Assembly: GCA_012026885.1 (NCBI GenBank) | Contig: VEPL01000032.1 | Coordinates: forward strand, 32,335-96,334 | Reading direction: 5' to 3' | Length of the DNA stretch: 64,000 bases | Source: Betaproteobacteria bacterium | GTDB lineage: Bacteria > Pseudomonadota > Gammaproteobacteria > Burkholderiales > Rhodocyclaceae | In this document: positions 50,286 through 61,024 of the stretch, one piece after another | How positions within the stretch are numbered: the first letter of the stretch is position 1 | Layout: each line of letters starts with the position of its first letter | Position numbers and translations under genes: made by a program | Notes under the pieces: model-generated | What the model saw: the letters and a program-made list of their open reading frames with translations, nothing else | Told to the model about the DNA's origin: nothing | Databases searched by the model: none

Positions 50286-51260
50286 TCAGACCCGCTCCAG
50301 GCCGGCGGGCGGCCAATTTTCCAGTTTCATGCCCAGCGTAAGGCCGCGGGCGGCCAGCACTTCCTTGATCTCGTTCAGCGACTTGCGTCCGAGGTTCGGG
50401 GTCTTGAGCAGCTCGTTCTCGGTGCGCTGGATGAGGTCGCCGATGTAGTAGATGTTCTCGGCCTTCAGGCAGTTGGCGGACCGAACCGTCAACTCGAGGT
50501 CATCAACCGGACGCAGGAGCTCGGGAGCGACGGCGGCGGGCTTGGACGCCTCGGCAACCGGCGCGGTGCCCTCGAGGTCGGCAAAGACCGAAAGCTGGTC
50601 GCGCAAAACGCGGGCTGCTTCACGAATCGCCTGCTGCGGCTCGATGACGCCGTTGGTCTCGATATCGACGACCAGCTTGTCGAGGTCGGTACGCTGCTCG
50701 ACGCGGGCTGCTTCGACCGCATAGGCGACGCGGCGGATCGGGCTGAACGAAGCGTCCAGCACGAGGCGGCCGATCGCCTTGGAGTCGCCGAGGTTGCGCA
50801 TCGTCCCGGGAACATAGCCGCGGCCCTTTTCCACCTTGATCTCCATGGCAAGCTTGCCACCGGGTGAGAGATGGGCGATGACGTGCTCCGGGTTGATGAT
50901 CTCGACATCGTGCGGCAACTCGATGTCGCCGGCACGCACCACGCCCTCGCCTTCCTTGGCGAGCTTGAGGTTGACGACATCACGGTTGTGCAGCTTGAAG
51001 ACGATCCCCTTCAAGTTCAGGAGGATGTCCACGACATCTTCCTGGACGCCGTCGATGGTCGAGTACTCGTGCAGGACGCCGTCGATGCTGACCTCGGTCG
51101 GCGCATAGCCCGACATCGAGGAGAGCAGGATGCGACGCAGCGCGTTGCCGAGCGTATGGCCATAGCCGCGTTCAAACGGCTCCATGACCACCTTCGCCTG
51201 GACGGGCGAAACGCTCTGCACTTCGATGATGCGGGGCTTCAGAAGTCCACTGCTTTGCAT
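50286..51260 (-). CDS. rpoA: RNA polymerase alpha subunit
   Basis: A 324-residue alpha subunit. The N-terminal dimerisation domain has [19 protein letters not shown]; the C-terminal domain (about 250-310), which contacts UP elements and activators, has [21 protein letters not shown] and [13 protein letters not shown]. The starting [15 protein letters not shown] is typical of betaproteobacteria. It lies 24 bases after rpsD, in the order rpsM-K-D-rpoA-rplQ. Confidence 0.98.
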   Translation of the reverse strand: MQSSGLLKPRIIEVQSVSPVQAKVVMEPFERGYGHTLGNALRRILLSSMSGYAPTEVSIDGVLHEYSTIDGVQEDVVDILLNLKGIVFKLHNRDVVNLKLAKEGEGVVRAGDIELPHDVEIINPEHVIAHLSPGGKLAMEIKVEKGRGYVPGTMRNLGDSKAIGRLVLDASFSPIRRVAYAVEAARVEQRTDLDKLVVDIETNGVIEPQQAIREAARVLRDQLSVFADLEGTAPVAEASKPAAVAPELLRPVDDLELTVRSANCLKAENIYYIGDLIQRTENELLKTPNLGRKSLNEIKEVLAARGLTLGMKLENWPPAGLERV

Positions 51261-51284
51261 GCGCTTGATTCCTCTGCTTGAGTG

Positions 51285-51914
51285 TTACTTCGAATAAAGT
51301 TCGATGACGAGACCCTCGTTCAGGGTCGCCGGCAGTTCGGAACGCTGCGGCATGGCCTTGAACGTACCCTTGCCTTCCTTGACATCGACCGAGATCCACT
51401 CGGGGAAGCCGCGGGACTCGGCCGCCTCGAGGGCAGCCTTGCAGCGCAACGAGGCGCGCGCGCGGTCGGTCAGCTGGACGACGTCGCCCGGCTTGACGAT
51501 GTAGGACGGGATGTTCACACGTTTGCCGTTCACCAGGACGCCGTTGTGGCGGACGATCTGGCGGGATTCGGTACGCGAGGCGCCGAAACCCATGCGGTAG
51601 GCGACGGAATCGAGGCGCGCTTCCAGCAATTGCAGCAGGTTTTCACCGGTCTGGCCCTTGCGGCGGTCGGCTTCGGCGAAGGTCTTGCGGAACTGGCCTT
51701 CGAGGACACCGTAGACGCGGCGGATCTTCTGCTTGGCGCGCAGGTGGACGCCGTAGTCGGACAGGCGGGCGCCGGATTTCTGGCCGTGCTGGCCGGGAGC
51801 GTACGAGCGACGCTCGATGGCGCACTTGTCGGTGAAGCACTTTTCGCCCTTCAGGAACAGCTTCTCGCCTTCACGGCGGCACTGACGGCATTTCGGATCG
51901 AGATTACGAGCCAC
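51285..51914 (-). CDS. rpsD: 30S ribosomal protein S4
   Basis: A 209-residue S4, a primary 16S rRNA-binding assembly protein and, in E. coli, the translational repressor of the alpha operon. It is the zinc-type (C+) form: CRQCRREG...CFTDKC in the first 32 residues. The S4 RNA-binding domain (RLDSVAYRMGFGASRTESRQ) is intact. Confidence 0.98.
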   Translation of the reverse strand: MARNLDPKCRQCRREGEKLFLKGEKCFTDKCAIERRSYAPGQHGQKSGARLSDYGVHLRAKQKIRRVYGVLEGQFRKTFAEADRRKGQTGENLLQLLEARLDSVAYRMGFGASRTESRQIVRHNGVLVNGKRVNIPSYIVKPGDVVQLTDRARASLRCKAALEAAESRGFPEWISVDVKEGKGTFKAMPQRSELPATLNEGLVIELYSK

Positions 51915-51926
51915 TTGTCTTTCTCC

Positions 51927-52316
51927 TTAGATGCGGCGCTTCTTGGGCGGACGGCAGCCGTTGTGCGGCACCGGCGTCACGTCCGAAATCGCGGTGATCT
52001 TGATGCCCAGCGCATTGAGGGCGCGGACCGAAGATTCACGGCCGGGGCCGGGCCCCTTGATGCGGACTTCGAGATTCTTGACGCCGCACTCCTGAGCAGC
52101 CTTGCCGGCTGCTTCGGCAGCAACCTGCGCCGCGAACGGGGTGGACTTGCGGGAGCCACGGAAACCGGCGCCCCCGGAAGTCGCCCAGGACAGCGCGTTG
52201 CCCATGCGATCGGTAATGGTGATGATGGTGTTGTTGAACGACGCGTGGATGTGGGCGATGCCCTCGGCGACATTCTTCTTGACCTTCTTGCGAACTTTGG
52301 TAGCAGTCTTTGCCAT
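51927..52316 (-). CDS. rpsK: 30S ribosomal protein S11
   Basis: A 129-residue S11 with the typical [19 protein letters not shown] and the C-terminal [17 protein letters not shown]. It lies between rpsM and rpsD with 10-13 base gaps. Confidence 0.98.
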   Translation of the reverse strand: MAKTATKVRKKVKKNVAEGIAHIHASFNNTIITITDRMGNALSWATSGGAGFRGSRKSTPFAAQVAAEAAGKAAQECGVKNLEVRIKGPGPGRESSVRALNALGIKITAISDVTPVPHNGCRPPKKRRI

Positions 52317-52328
52317 GTTCTGTCCCTG

Positions 52329-52691
52329 TTACTTCTTGCCGGCGATGGCCTTGCGCGGGCCCTTGCGGGTACGCGCGTTGGTACGGGTGCGCTGGCCACG
52401 GCAGGGCAGGCCCTTGCGGTGGCGCAGGCCACGGTAGCAACCGAGGTCCATCAGGCGTTTGATGTTCATGGTGACTTCGCGGCGGAGGTCACCTTCGACG
52501 GTGAACTTGCCGACTTCGTCACGCAGGCGGTCCATCTCTGCGTCGGTCAGGTCCTTCATTTTGGTGGCACGCACAACGCCCGCAGCGTCGCAGATCTTCT
52601 GCGCGCGGGTACGGCCGATGCCGTAGATCGCCGTGAGGGCGATTTCGGCATGCTGATGATTCGGAATGTTCACCCCTGCAATACGGGCCAT
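52329..52691 (-). CDS. rpsM: 30S ribosomal protein S13
   Basis: A 120-residue S13 of the small-subunit head, opening [20 protein letters not shown] and ending in the basic tail [20 protein letters not shown]. The 51-bp leader before it is AT-rich compared with the surroundings; in E. coli the S4 repressor binds the corresponding leader. Confidence 0.98.
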   Translation of the reverse strand: MARIAGVNIPNHQHAEIALTAIYGIGRTRAQKICDAAGVVRATKMKDLTDAEMDRLRDEVGKFTVEGDLRREVTMNIKRLMDLGCYRGLRHRKGLPCRGQRTRTNARTRKGPRKAIAGKK

Positions 52692-52742
52692 TCTTTCACT
52701 CCAATATTTCTAAAATTAACGAATGCCGGACTCGCCGGGACA

Positions 52743-52856
52743 TCAGCCCTGGCGCTGCTTGTGACGCGGGTCCTTGCAAATGATGCGCACGACACCCTTG
52801 CGACGGATGACTTTGCAGTTGCGGCAGATGCGCTTCACTGAAGGTTGCACTTTCAT
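52743..52856 (-). CDS. rpmJ: 50S ribosomal protein L36
   Basis: A 37-residue L36: [20 protein letters not shown] then [17 protein letters not shown]. The CxxC...CxxxxH zinc ribbon is complete (C+ form). GAGGAG precedes the ATG. It sits between infA and rpsM in the usual order. Confidence 0.97.
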   Translation of the reverse strand: MKVQPSVKRICRNCKVIRRKGVVRIICKDPRHKQRQG

Positions 52857-52940
52857 GGTTCACTCCTCGTCTGCAAGGGCTTGGAAGCAGCCGTGATTCC
52901 TCGCCCTGCGGGTTACTGCGTAGAGAATTTCAAAAAATCT

Positions 52941-53159
52941 TCACTTGGCGCGGAAAACAATCCGCGCCTTCGACAAATCGTAGGGCGTCAGCTGCACGGT
53001 CACCTTGTCGCCCGGCAGGATGCGGATGTAGTGCATGCGCATCTTTCCGGAGATGAAACCGTGCACGATGTGCCCGTTTTCCAGCTTGACCTTGAAGGTC
53101 GCGTTCGGGAGGTTCTCGACCACCTCCCCCTGCATCTCGATATAGTCTTCCTTGGACAT
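52941..53159 (-). CDS. infA: Translation initiation factor IF-1
   Basis: A 72-residue OB-fold protein that binds the A site of the 30S subunit during initiation. [20 protein letters not shown] and [20 protein letters not shown] are diagnostic. The copy lies between secY and rpmJ, the proteobacterial arrangement, and starts six bases after secY ends. Confidence 0.97.
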   Translation of the reverse strand: MSKEDYIEMQGEVVENLPNATFKVKLENGHIVHGFISGKMRMHYIRILPGDKVTVQLTPYDLSKARIVFRAK

Positions 53160-53165
53160 ACGTGC

Positions 53166-54488
53166 TTACTTGATCAAAGGCGAACCTTTGAAATTTGCCT
53201 TTTTCAGCAGGCTTTCGTACTGGTGCGACATGACATAGGCCTGGACCTGCGACATGAAGTCCATGGTGACCACGACGATAATCAACAGCGACGTGCCGCC
53301 GAAGTAGAAGGGCACGTTCCACTTAAGTATCAGGAATTCCGGCAGCAGGCAGACGATCGTGATGTAGGCGGCGCCGATCAGCGTCAGTCGCATCAGGATC
53401 TTGTCGATGTAGCGGGCGGTCTGCTCGCCCGGGCGGATGCCGGGAACGAAGGCGCCGCTCTTCTTCAGGTTGTCCGCGGTTTCCTTCGAGTTGAAAACGA
53501 GCGCGGTGTAGAAGAAGCAGAAAAAGATGATAGCGGCAGCGTAGAGCATCACGTAGATCGGCTGCCCGGGCGACAGGACAGCCGCCAGGTCCTTCAGCCA
53601 GGTCATCGACTCGCTCTGCCCGAACCAGCCCGCGATGGTGGCTGGAAACAGGATGATCGACGAAGCAAAGATGGGCGGGATGACACCCGACATGTTCAGC
53701 TTGAGCGGCAGGTGCGAGCTCTGGCCGCCGTAGATCTTGTTGCCAACCTGCCGCTTGGCGTAATTGACGAGAATCTTGCGTTGGCCGCGCTCGACGAACA
53801 CCACGAAGGCGGTGACGACGACGACCAGAAGGCAGATCACCAGCGCCGTCAGCGGGTGCATCGCACCGGTGCGGACCAGCTCGAGCAGGCCGCCGATGGC
53901 GTTGGGCAACCCTGCCGCAATACCGGCGAAGATGATGATGGAGATGCCGTTGCCGAGCCCGCGCTCGGTTACCTGCTCGCCCAGCCACATCAGGAACATG
54001 GTGCCGGTCACGAGGGTAGATACCGTCGTGATGCGGAACATGAACCCCGGATCATTGACAAGGCCAGGCTGCGCCTCGAGGGCAATGGCGATCCCCATGC
54101 CCTGGAACAGGGCAAGGGCGACCGTGCCGTAGCGGGTGTACTGCGTGATCTTGCGCCGACCGGCTTCGCCTTCCTTCTTGAGCGCCTCGAGTTGCGGGCT
54201 GGCGACGCTCATCAGCTGCATGATGATCGATGCCGAAATGTACGGCATGATCCCGAGCGCGAAGATGGTGAAGCGCGACAGGGCACCGCCCGAGAACATG
54301 TTGAACATGCCCAGGATGCCACCCTGTTGAGAATTGAAGAGGTCGGCCAGCACATTGGGGTCGATGCCCGGCACCGGAATGTGCGCACCGATCCGGTAGA
54401 CGACCAGGGCGCCGAGAAGGAACCAAAGCCGGCGCTTGAGATCGCCGAATTTGCCTCCCTTTCCTACGGTGTTGGGATTTGCTGCCAA
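53166..54488 (-). CDS. secY: Protein translocase subunit SecY
   Basis: A 440-residue pore of the Sec translocon with ten transmembrane helices. The plug/TM2 region ([20 protein letters not shown]), RKITQYTRY, and the cytoplasmic loop NYAKRQVG are typical. The start is TTG 54488 with GAGG upstream, giving [20 protein letters not shown]; no ATG is available at the conserved N-terminus. It follows rplO by 19 bases. Confidence 0.97.
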   Translation of the reverse strand: MAANPNTVGKGGKFGDLKRRLWFLLGALVVYRIGAHIPVPGIDPNVLADLFNSQQGGILGMFNMFSGGALSRFTIFALGIMPYISASIIMQLMSVASPQLEALKKEGEAGRRKITQYTRYGTVALALFQGMGIAIALEAQPGLVNDPGFMFRITTVSTLVTGTMFLMWLGEQVTERGLGNGISIIIFAGIAAGLPNAIGGLLELVRTGAMHPLTALVICLLVVVVTAFVVFVERGQRKILVNYAKRQVGNKIYGGQSSHLPLKLNMSGVIPPIFASSIILFPATIAGWFGQSESMTWLKDLAAVLSPGQPIYVMLYAAAIIFFCFFYTALVFNSKETADNLKKSGAFVPGIRPGEQTARYIDKILMRLTLIGAAYITIVCLLPEFLILKWNVPFYFGGTSLLIIVVVTMDFMSQVQAYVMSHQYESLLKKANFKGSPLIK

Positions 54489-54507
54489 CGCGCTGACCTC
54501 TTCCTGA

Positions 54508-54942
54508 TTACTCGGTGACCGAACCGCCGGCGGCTTCGATCGCCGCCTTGGCACCCTTGGTGGCACCAACGCCCTTGAGCGCGACCTTGCGGGAAATCGA
54601 GCCCGACAGGATAACCTTGGCGGCCAGGGCGTCGCCCGGGACGACGCCGGCGGCCTGCAGTGCGAGCAGGTCGATTTCGTCAACCGGCAGGCGATCGAGG
54701 TCGGTCAGGCGAACTTCGTAGTTGCGGGCACGGGTAAGCGAGTTGAAGCCACGCTTCGGCAGGCGACGCTGCAGCGGCATCTGGCCGCCCTCGAAGCCGA
54801 CCTTGTGGAAGCCGCCAGAACGGGACTTCTGACCCTTGTGACCACGGCCACAAGTTTTGCCAAGGCCGGAACCGATGCCGCGACCGACGCGCTTGGCGGC
54901 CTTCTTGGAGCCTTCACCCGGCTTGATGGTATTCAGACGCAT
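54508..54942 (-). CDS. rplO: 50S ribosomal protein L15
   Basis: A 144-residue L15. The Gly/Arg-rich N-terminus ([20 protein letters not shown]) threads into 23S rRNA. It lies three bases after rpmD and before secY in the spc operon. Confidence 0.97.
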   Translation of the reverse strand: MRLNTIKPGEGSKKAAKRVGRGIGSGLGKTCGRGHKGQKSRSGGFHKVGFEGGQMPLQRRLPKRGFNSLTRARNYEVRLTDLDRLPVDEIDLLALQAAGVVPGDALAAKVILSGSISRKVALKGVGATKGAKAAIEAAGGSVTE

Positions 54943-54945
54943 GGC

Positions 54946-55128
54946 TTAACCCTCGACCTTCACGAGATACTGGACCTTGTGGATCATGCCGCGTACCGCC
55001 GGCGTATCCAGCAGTTCGGCGGAACTGTTCAGCTTGCGCAGCCCCAGGCCGCGCACGGTGGCGCGGTGGTCCTGCTTGGTGCCGATGATGCTCTTGACGA
55101 GCGTCACCTTGATTTTCTTGTCGGCCAT
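54946..55128 (-). CDS. rpmD: 50S ribosomal protein L30
   Basis: A 60-residue L30 ([34 protein letters not shown]). It lies three bases after rpsE and three before rplO. Confidence 0.96.
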   Translation of the reverse strand: MADKKIKVTLVKSIIGTKQDHRATVRGLGLRKLNSSAELLDTPAVRGMIHKVQYLVKVEG

Positions 55129-55131
55129 GGC

Positions 55132-55659
55132 TTACCCCAGGATCTGATCGACCGACAGGCCGCGCTTGGCGGCGATCTCGGCCGGCGTATTGACCTTCGA
55201 CAGACCGTCGATGGTAGCGCGCACGATGTTGTAAGGATTGGTCGAGCCGTGCGCCTTGGCGACCACGTTGGTCACGCCGACGACATCGAATACCGCACGC
55301 ATCGCGCCACCGGCGATGATGCCCGTGCCTTCCGGCGCCGGCTGGATCATCACGGTGGTCGCGCCATGGCGGCCCATCACGGTGTGGTGGACGGTGCCGT
55401 TCTTCAGGCTGACCTTGGCCATCTTGCGCCGGGCCTCTTCCATCGCCTTCTGGACGGCAACCGGGACTTCGCGGGACTTGCCCTTGCCCATGCCGATACG
55501 ACCATCACCGTCGCCGACCACGGTCAGCGCGGCGAAACCGAGGATGCGGCCGCCCTTCACCACCTTGGTGACGCGGTTAACCGCAACCATCTTCTCGCGC
55601 ATGCCGTCGTCGCGCTCTTCCGCCTGTTGCGGCTTCTTGTTTCTTTCGGGTTTAGCCAT
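55132..55659 (-). CDS. rpsE: 30S ribosomal protein S5
   Basis: A 175-residue S5, important for decoding accuracy. [20 protein letters not shown] and [19 protein letters not shown] are diagnostic. The short charged N-terminal extension ([19 protein letters not shown]) is typical of betaproteobacteria. Confidence 0.97.
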   Translation of the reverse strand: MAKPERNKKPQQAEERDDGMREKMVAVNRVTKVVKGGRILGFAALTVVGDGDGRIGMGKGKSREVPVAVQKAMEEARRKMAKVSLKNGTVHHTVMGRHGATTVMIQPAPEGTGIIAGGAMRAVFDVVGVTNVVAKAHGSTNPYNIVRATIDGLSKVNTPAEIAAKRGLSVDQILG

Positions 55660-55686
55660 TTCTTAACCTCGTCCTTTCGCCGTCGG

Positions 55687-56043
55687 TTAGAACTTCAGGC
55701 CGCCTTCACGCGCGGCTTCGGCCAGCGCCTGAATGCGTCCGTGGTACTGGAGGCCGGAGCGGTCGAAAGCAACCTGCTCGACGCCGGCGGCGCGGGCACG
55801 CTCGGCGATCAGCTTGCCGACGGCAGTCGCGGCCGCCTTGTTACCGCCATTCGGGACGTTCGCACGAACGTCCTTATCCAGCGTGGAAGCCGAAGCCAGA
55901 ACCTTGCCGCCGCAGGGCGAAATGATCTGGGCATAGATGTGGCAGTTCGTGCGGTTGACGCACAGGCGAACGGCCTTCAGTTCGGAGATTTTGGCCCGGG
56001 TTTTGCGGGCGCGGCGCAGACGCGCTTCGTTCTTGTTAAACAT
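55687..56043 (-). CDS. rplR: 50S ribosomal protein L18
   Basis: A 118-residue 5S rRNA-binding protein ([40 protein letters not shown]). It lies between rplF and rpsE. Confidence 0.97.
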   Translation of the reverse strand: MFNKNEARLRRARKTRAKISELKAVRLCVNRTNCHIYAQIISPCGGKVLASASTLDKDVRANVPNGGNKAAATAVGKLIAERARAAGVEQVAFDRSGLQYHGRIQALAEAAREGGLKF

Positions 56044-56052
56044 ATGCCACCC

Positions 56053-56583
56053 TTACTTCTTCTTGGTTTCCTTGATGACCACCACCTCGTCGGCATAGCG
56101 CACGCCCTTGCCCTTGTAGGGCTCCGGCTTGCGATACGCACGCACTTCGGCGGCAACCTGGCCAACCTGCTGGCGATCCGAGCCCTTGATCAGGATCTCG
56201 GTCTGGGTCGGGCACTCAACCTTGATGCCGGCGGGCATCTTGTGCGCCACCGGATGCGAGAAGCCGAGCGAGAGGTTGAGCGTGTCGCCGGCAGCCTGGG
56301 CGCGGTAACCGACGCCCACGAGCTGCAGCTTCTTCTCGAAACCCTTGGAGACACCGGTAACCATGTTGTTCAGGTTCGCCCGCATGGTGCCCCACATGGC
56401 GCCTGCATTCACGGCGCCCTCGACGGCGGAAACGACGATGCTCGGACCCTCGACGGTCACCTTGACCGCCGGGTGTGCCGCGGCCTTCAGGGTGCCCAGC
56501 GGGCCCTTGACGGTAATCTGCTCGGCGACGCTGACTTCGACGCCAGCCGGCAGCACGATGGGATTCTTGCCAACTCGAGACAT
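56053..56583 (-). CDS. rplF: 50S ribosomal protein L6
   Basis: A 176-residue L6 starting [17 protein letters not shown], with the C-terminal [20 protein letters not shown]. The ATG at 56583 (preceded by GGGAGG) is chosen over an upstream in-frame start that would overlap rpsH. Confidence 0.97.
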   Translation of the reverse strand: MSRVGKNPIVLPAGVEVSVAEQITVKGPLGTLKAAAHPAVKVTVEGPSIVVSAVEGAVNAGAMWGTMRANLNNMVTGVSKGFEKKLQLVGVGYRAQAAGDTLNLSLGFSHPVAHKMPAGIKVECPTQTEILIKGSDRQQVGQVAAEVRAYRKPEPYKGKGVRYADEVVVIKETKKK

Positions 56584-56593
56584 GTTTCCTCCC

Positions 56594-56989
56594 TTACGCC
56601 ACGATGCAGAGGACTTCGCCGCCAACCTTGCTGGCGCGGGCCTTGCGGTCGGTCATGACGCCCTTGGGGGTCGACACGATGGCGACGCCGAGGCCGTTCA
56701 TGACGCGGGGGATATCCTCGCAGCCCTTGTAGATGCGCAGGCCGGGCTTCGAGACGCGCTCGATGCGCTCGATGACCGGACGGCCGGCGTAGTACTTGAG
56801 GCCGATTTCCAGCGTCGGCTTGCCGGCGGCATCACGCACCGCGAAATCATCGACATAGCCTTCATCCTTGAGCACGGCAGCAATCGCCACCTTGAGCTTG
56901 GACGACGGCATGGAGACAGACGCCTTTTCGGCGAGCTGGGCGTTGCGGATGCGGGTCAGCATGTCCGCGATCGGATCGCTCATTGCCAT
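56594..56989 (-). CDS. rpsH: 30S ribosomal protein S8
   Basis: A 131-residue S8 ([36 protein letters not shown]). In E. coli it represses the spc operon by binding near rplE. Two in-frame ATG codons (56989, 56983) could start it. Confidence 0.97.
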   Translation of the reverse strand: MAMSDPIADMLTRIRNAQLAEKASVSMPSSKLKVAIAAVLKDEGYVDDFAVRDAAGKPTLEIGLKYYAGRPVIERIERVSKPGLRIYKGCEDIPRVMNGLGVAIVSTPKGVMTDRKARASKVGGEVLCIVA

Positions 56990-57004
56990 TTCTCTATCTC
57001 CCTA

Positions 57005-57310
57005 TTACCAGCTGGCCTTGACGACGCCGGGAATCTCGCCGCTCATGGCGAGTTCGCGGATCTTGTTGCGGCACAGGCCGAATTTGCGGAAAACACCACG
57101 CGGACGACCGGTCAGCTGGCACCGGTTGCGCAGCCGCGACGGGCTGGCGTTGCGCGGCAGCGCCTGCAGCTTCAGACGGGCTTCGTAACGCTCCTCGTCC
57201 GTCAGGCTGGCGTTGTTGATGACCGCTTCCAGGGCTGCACGCTTCTTGGCGTACTGTGCCACCAGCTTGCGGCGCTTCTCTTCACGGTTGATCAGAGCAA
57301 GTTTTGCCAT
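57005..57310 (-). CDS. rpsN: 30S ribosomal protein S14
   Basis: A 101-residue S14 of the long zinc-free (C-) type: the CxxC pairs of the short form are absent. The C-terminal [20 protein letters not shown] is conserved. It lies seven bases after rplE. Confidence 0.97.
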   Translation of the reverse strand: MAKLALINREEKRRKLVAQYAKKRAALEAVINNASLTDEERYEARLKLQALPRNASPSRLRNRCQLTGRPRGVFRKFGLCRNKIRELAMSGEIPGVVKASW

Positions 57311-57317
57311 GATTGCC

Positions 57318-57857
57318 TCAATTCTTGAACGGGAACTTGAACGCGGTGAGCAGCGCCTTAGCTTCGGCGTCGTTCTTCGCGGTCGTCGTGATGCTGATGT
57401 TCATCCCACGCAGTGCATCGATCTTGTCGTACTCGATCTCGGGGAAGATGATCTGTTCCTTTACACCCATGTTGTAGTTGCCCTGACCATCGAAACCTTT
57501 GCCGGAAATACCGCGGAAATCGCGCACCCGCGGCAGGGCGATAGTGACCAGACGGTCAAGGAATTCAAACATGCGGGGCCCGCGCAGGGTCACCATGCAG
57601 CCGATCGGGTAGCCGTCGCGAATCTTGAATCCGGCGATGGACTTGCGGGCCTTGGTGGTCACCGGCTTCTGGCCGGCGATCTTCTGCATGTCCCCGACGG
57701 CGTTCTCAAGCACCTTCTTGTCGGCGACAGCCTCGCCCACGCCCATGTTCAGGGTGATCTTGGTGATGCGGGGCACTTCCATGACCGACTTGTAGCCGAA
57801 CTGCTTGGTCAGTTCGCCAACCACGGTGTCCTTGTAAAACTGTTGCAAACGCGCCAT
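57318..57857 (-). CDS. rplE: 50S ribosomal protein L5
   Basis: A 179-residue 5S rRNA-binding L5 ([40 protein letters not shown]). In E. coli the S8 regulatory site overlaps the start of this gene; I cannot confirm the structure here. Confidence 0.97.
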   Translation of the reverse strand: MARLQQFYKDTVVGELTKQFGYKSVMEVPRITKITLNMGVGEAVADKKVLENAVGDMQKIAGQKPVTTKARKSIAGFKIRDGYPIGCMVTLRGPRMFEFLDRLVTIALPRVRDFRGISGKGFDGQGNYNMGVKEQIIFPEIEYDKIDALRGMNISITTTAKNDAEAKALLTAFKFPFKN

Positions 57858-57866
57858 GACGACCCC

Positions 57867-58184
57867 TTATGCGTTCACCAGTTCGCCGTTCGACTTGAAC
57901 ACGCGAACCTTGCGGCCGTCATCGAGGGACTTGAAGCCGACGCGGTCGGCCTTCTTGGTCGCCGGATTGAACAGCGCAACATTGGAAATATGGATGGGCA
58001 TGTCCTTGTCGACGATGCCACCGGCGACACCCTTGACCGGGTTCGGCTTGACATGCTTCTTGGCGCGATTGACGCCTTCGACTACGACATGCTCGGCATC
58101 GACGCGACGCGTCACGGTTCCCCGCTTGCCCTTGTCCTTGCCGGTAACGACGACGACCTCGTCGCCCTTGCGAATCTTTTCCAT
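57867..58184 (-). CDS. rplX: 50S ribosomal protein L24
   Basis: A 105-residue L24 with the KOW motif ([19 protein letters not shown]). Two adjacent ATG codons exist (58187, 58184). I prefer 58184 because the GAGG overlapping the rplN stop is then eight bases away. Confidence 0.96.
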   Translation of the reverse strand: MEKIRKGDEVVVVTGKDKGKRGTVTRRVDAEHVVVEGVNRAKKHVKPNPVKGVAGGIVDKDMPIHISNVALFNPATKKADRVGFKSLDDGRKVRVFKSNGELVNA

Positions 58185-58194
58185 CATCCGATCC

Positions 58195-58563
58195 TCAGAG
58201 GACTTCCGGCGCGAGCGACACGATCTTCATGAAGCGCTCGGTGCGCAGTTCACGCGTCACCGGGCCGAAGATGCGCGTGCCGATCGGCTCGAGCTTGTTG
58301 TTGAGAAGGACGGCCGCATTGCCATCGAAGCGGACCAGCGATCCGTCGGGGCGACGGACGCCCTTGGCGGTACGCACCACCACGGCGTTATAGACATCGC
58401 CCTTTTTGACGCGACCGCGCGGGGCAGCATCCTTGATGCTGACCTTGATGATGTCGCCAATGCCGGCGTAGCGGCGCTTGGAACCACCAAGCACCTTGAT
58501 ACACATTACCGAACGTGCGCCCGTGTTATCGGCGACGTCCAGCGTCGTCTGCATCTGAATCAT
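58195..58563 (-). CDS. rplN: 50S ribosomal protein L14
   Basis: A 122-residue L14 ([19 protein letters not shown]), the first gene of the spc operon. It is preceded by a 155-bp gap that contains the proposed shared terminator-promoter element. Confidence 0.98.
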   Translation of the reverse strand: MIQMQTTLDVADNTGARSVMCIKVLGGSKRRYAGIGDIIKVSIKDAAPRGRVKKGDVYNAVVVRTAKGVRRPDGSLVRFDGNAAVLLNNKLEPIGTRIFGPVTRELRTERFMKIVSLAPEVL

Positions 58564-58653
58564 TTAATTTAACTCCAACTTAACCCGCCGAGGCGGTCAG
58601 TCTTGGAACCCGTGCGGGTCGAACAGCTTCGCAGGCCGCCGATGGCTACCAGC

Positions 58654-58683
58654 AAAAAAGAGACCGGATTATACCGGCCTCTT
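58654..58683 (-). terminator. Intrinsic terminator after rpsQ (end of S10 operon)
   Basis: On the minus strand a 10-bp stem AAGAGGCCGG/CCGGTCTCTT (one G-U pair) closes a 6-base loop and runs into a T tract (six consecutive T including the last two stem bases). It lies 36 bases after the rpsQ stop. The loop is exactly TATAAT, the -10 box of the overlapping promoter. Confidence 0.75.
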
Positions 58684-58696
58684 CGCATGAACGCAA
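58668..58696 (-). promoter_or_regulatory. Predicted spc promoter upstream of rplN
   Basis: On the minus strand, TTGCGT (58696-58691) and perfect TATAAT (58673-58668) are separated by 17 bases. The start point would fall near 58661, about 100 bases before the rplN ATG. The E. coli spc promoter is in the same rpsQ-rplN gap. The -10 is the loop of the terminator hairpin. Confidence 0.7.
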
Positions 58697-58718
58697 GCCC
58701 CTGCCGGGCCGCGAAAAA

Positions 58719-58985
58719 TCAGACGACGACAGCCTTTTCCAGGACGCTCGTCACCGCCCAGGCCTTGGTGCGCGAAACCGGACGGGTCTCGACGATCTCG
58801 ACGAGATCACCAGCCTTGGCGTTGTTACCTTCATTGTGGGCATGGTATTTTTTCGAACGGACCATGACCTTGCCGTACATCGGATGCTTGACCTTGCGCT
58901 CGACGAGGACGGTGACCGTCTTCTCCATCTTGTCGCTGACGACGCGCCCGATCAGGGTACGCTTGATGCTGGATGCTTCGCTCAT
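58719..58985 (-). CDS. rpsQ: 30S ribosomal protein S17
   Basis: An 88-residue S17 ([40 protein letters not shown]). Its ATG overlaps the rpmC stop (ATGA). It is the last gene before the S10/spc boundary. Confidence 0.97.
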   Translation of the reverse strand: MSEASSIKRTLIGRVVSDKMEKTVTVLVERKVKHPMYGKVMVRSKKYHAHNEGNNAKAGDLVEIVETRPVSRTKAWAVTSVLEKAVVV

Positions 58986-59176
58986 TGCTGCACCGCCTTT
59001 TCACGGATAAGCGTGCGGACGCGAGCGATGTCGCGACGCACCTTGGACACTTGGCTGGTATTGGACAGCTGCTGCGTGGCGATCTGCATGCGCAGGCCGA
59101 ACTGGGCCTTCAGCAGGTCCAGCAGTTCCTTGTTGAGCTCATCCACGCTCTTGTTTCTCAGTTCACTGGCTTTCAT
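58982..59176 (-). CDS. rpmC: 50S ribosomal protein L29
   Basis: A 64-residue L29 ([20 protein letters not shown]), near the exit tunnel and part of the docking site for trigger factor and SRP. It lies two bases after rplP. Confidence 0.97.
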   Translation of the reverse strand: MKASELRNKSVDELNKELLDLLKAQFGLRMQIATQQLSNTSQVSKVRRDIARVRTLIREKAVQQ

Positions 59177-59178
59177 GA

Positions 59179-59592
59179 TTACCCCAGGTGGCGAGTGACA
59201 AAGGTGGTGGAAATGGGCAACTTGGCGGCGGCAAGGGCAAAAGCCTCGCGCGCCAGCGCTTCGTTGACGCCATCCATCTCGTAGAGCACCTTGCCCGGCT
59301 GGATTTCGGCCACCCAGTACTCGGGATTGCCCTTGCCGTTACCCATGCGGACCTCGGCAGGCTTCTTGGAAATGGGCTTGTCCGGGAAGATGCGGATCCA
59401 GATGCGGCCACCACGCTTGATGTGGCGGGTCATCGCTCGCCGCGCCGCCTCGATCTGGCGGGCAGTCAGGCGACCGCGGCCGGTGGCCTTGAGCCCCCAC
59501 TCGCCGAAGGAAACCTTGGCACCACGGGTCGCCAGACCTTCATTGCGGCCCTTGTGTTCCTTGCGGAACTTGCGACGATTCGGTTGCAGCAT
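59179..59592 (-). CDS. rplP: 50S ribosomal protein L16
   Basis: A 137-residue L16 ([40 protein letters not shown]), at the A-tRNA elbow. The ATG directly follows the rpsC TAA. Confidence 0.98.
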   Translation of the reverse strand: MLQPNRRKFRKEHKGRNEGLATRGAKVSFGEWGLKATGRGRLTARQIEAARRAMTRHIKRGGRIWIRIFPDKPISKKPAEVRMGNGKGNPEYWVAEIQPGKVLYEMDGVNEALAREAFALAAAKLPISTTFVTRHLG

Positions 59593-60390
59593 TTAAGCAC
59601 CTGCCTTTCTGACACGCTTGGCCGGGGCCTTGGCTTCGCCTTCCCCGCCTTCGGCCTTGCGGACCGTACGGGTGCGCGGCTTGTCGCCATCGGGCTTGGC
59701 CGGCGCGCGGCGCGGGCGACGATCGTCCCCGGACGGCTCTTCGGCTACCGGCTGCTCGTTGCGATCGAGCATGTCACCCTTGTAGACCCAGACCTTGATC
59801 CCGATGATGCCGTAGGTGGTCAGCGCCTCGGAGGTCGCGTAATCGATGTCGGCACGCAAGGTGTGCAGAGGCACGCGACCTTCGCGGTACCACTCGCTAC
59901 GGGCAATTTCGGCACCGTTCAGACGACCGGCGCTCATCACCTTGATGCCCTGGGCGCCGAGACGCATGGCGTTCTGCATCGCACGCTTCATGGCGCGGCG
60001 GAACATGATGCGCTTCTCGAGCTGCTGGGCGATCGAATCGGCAATCAGCTGGGCATCGAGTTCCGGCTTGCGGATTTCCTCGATCGACACATGGACGGGA
60101 ACGCCCATGATGCGCTGGAGGTCCGTGCGCAGCGCCTCGATGTCCTCGCCCTTCTTGCCGATGACGACACCCGGGCGAGCCGAGTAAACAGTGACACGGG
60201 CGTTCTTGGCGGGACGCTCGATCAGCACACGGCCGACGGAGGCGTGTGCCAGTTTGCGCTTCAGGTATTCACGGACCTTAACGTCCTCCTGCAGCATGCC
60301 CGGGAAGTCCTTGCTGTTTGCATACCAGCGGGAACTCCAGCCCTTGGTGACGGCCAGACGAAAGCCAGTCGGATGAATTTTCTGTCCCAT
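59593..60390 (-). CDS. rpsC: 30S ribosomal protein S3 with extended basic tail
   Basis: A 265-residue S3. The KH domain ([18 protein letters not shown]) and the C-terminal domain ([20 protein letters not shown]) that guards the mRNA entry channel are intact. Compared with E. coli (233 residues) it has ~30 extra C-terminal residues rich in Lys, Arg, Pro and Glu. It lies between rplV and rplP. Confidence 0.98.
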   Translation of the reverse strand: MGQKIHPTGFRLAVTKGWSSRWYANSKDFPGMLQEDVKVREYLKRKLAHASVGRVLIERPAKNARVTVYSARPGVVIGKKGEDIEALRTDLQRIMGVPVHVSIEEIRKPELDAQLIADSIAQQLEKRIMFRRAMKRAMQNAMRLGAQGIKVMSAGRLNGAEIARSEWYREGRVPLHTLRADIDYATSEALTTYGIIGIKVWVYKGDMLDRNEQPVAEEPSGDDRRPRRAPAKPDGDKPRTRTVRKAEGGEGEAKAPAKRVRKAGA

Positions 60391-60399
60391 GGCTCTTCC

Positions 60400-60729
60400 T
60401 CAGTTACCGACGGTCAGATAGATGTGGCAGGTCGGCTTGCTGATGCGGTTGCCGCGACCCTTGGCGCGCGCCGTGAAGCGCTTGAGCACCATGCCCTTTT
60501 CGACGTAGATGACCTTGACCTTCAGTTCATCGATATCAGCGCCATCGTTGTGCTCGGCGTTGGCGATGGCCGACTCCAGCACTTTCTTGACGATGCCGGC
60601 GCCCTTCTTGGGGCAGAAAGCCAGGATGTTGAGAGCCTGACCAACCGGCTTGCCGCGCACCAGGTCGGCGACCAGCCGGCCCTTTTGCGCAGAGAGGCGA
60701 ACGCCCCGCAGACTTGCACGAGTTTCCAT
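60400..60729 (-). CDS. rplV: 50S ribosomal protein L22
   Basis: A 109-residue L22 ([40 protein letters not shown]), whose beta hairpin lines the exit tunnel and affects macrolide sensitivity. Confidence 0.97.
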   Translation of the reverse strand: METRASLRGVRLSAQKGRLVADLVRGKPVGQALNILAFCPKKGAGIVKKVLESAIANAEHNDGADIDELKVKVIYVEKGMVLKRFTARAKGRGNRISKPTCHIYLTVGN

Positions 60730-60738
60730 GTCAGCTCC

Positions 60739-61014
60739 TTACTTCTTGGCCTTCTTGCCGGCGGTGTGACCCTTGAACGTCCGGGTCAGCGAAAACTCGC
60801 CGAGCTTGTGGCCAACCATGTTCTCGGTGACGAACACCGGAATGTGCTGTTTACCGTTGTGAACCGCGATCGTGAGGCCGATGAACTCGGGGAGGATCGT
60901 CGAACGACGCGACCAGGTCTTGATCGGGCGCTTGTCGTTATTGGCGCGAACTGCCTCGACTTTGTCGATCAAGTGCGCATCGACAAACGGGCCCTTTTTG
61001 AGAGAACGTCCCAT
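60739..61014 (-). CDS. rpsS: 30S ribosomal protein S19
   Basis: A 91-residue S19 ([39 protein letters not shown]). It lies ten bases after rplB. Confidence 0.98.
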   Translation of the reverse strand: MGRSLKKGPFVDAHLIDKVEAVRANNDKRPIKTWSRRSTILPEFIGLTIAVHNGKQHIPVFVTENMVGHKLGEFSLTRTFKGHTAGKKAKK

Positions 61015-61024
61015 TTCCTACCCC

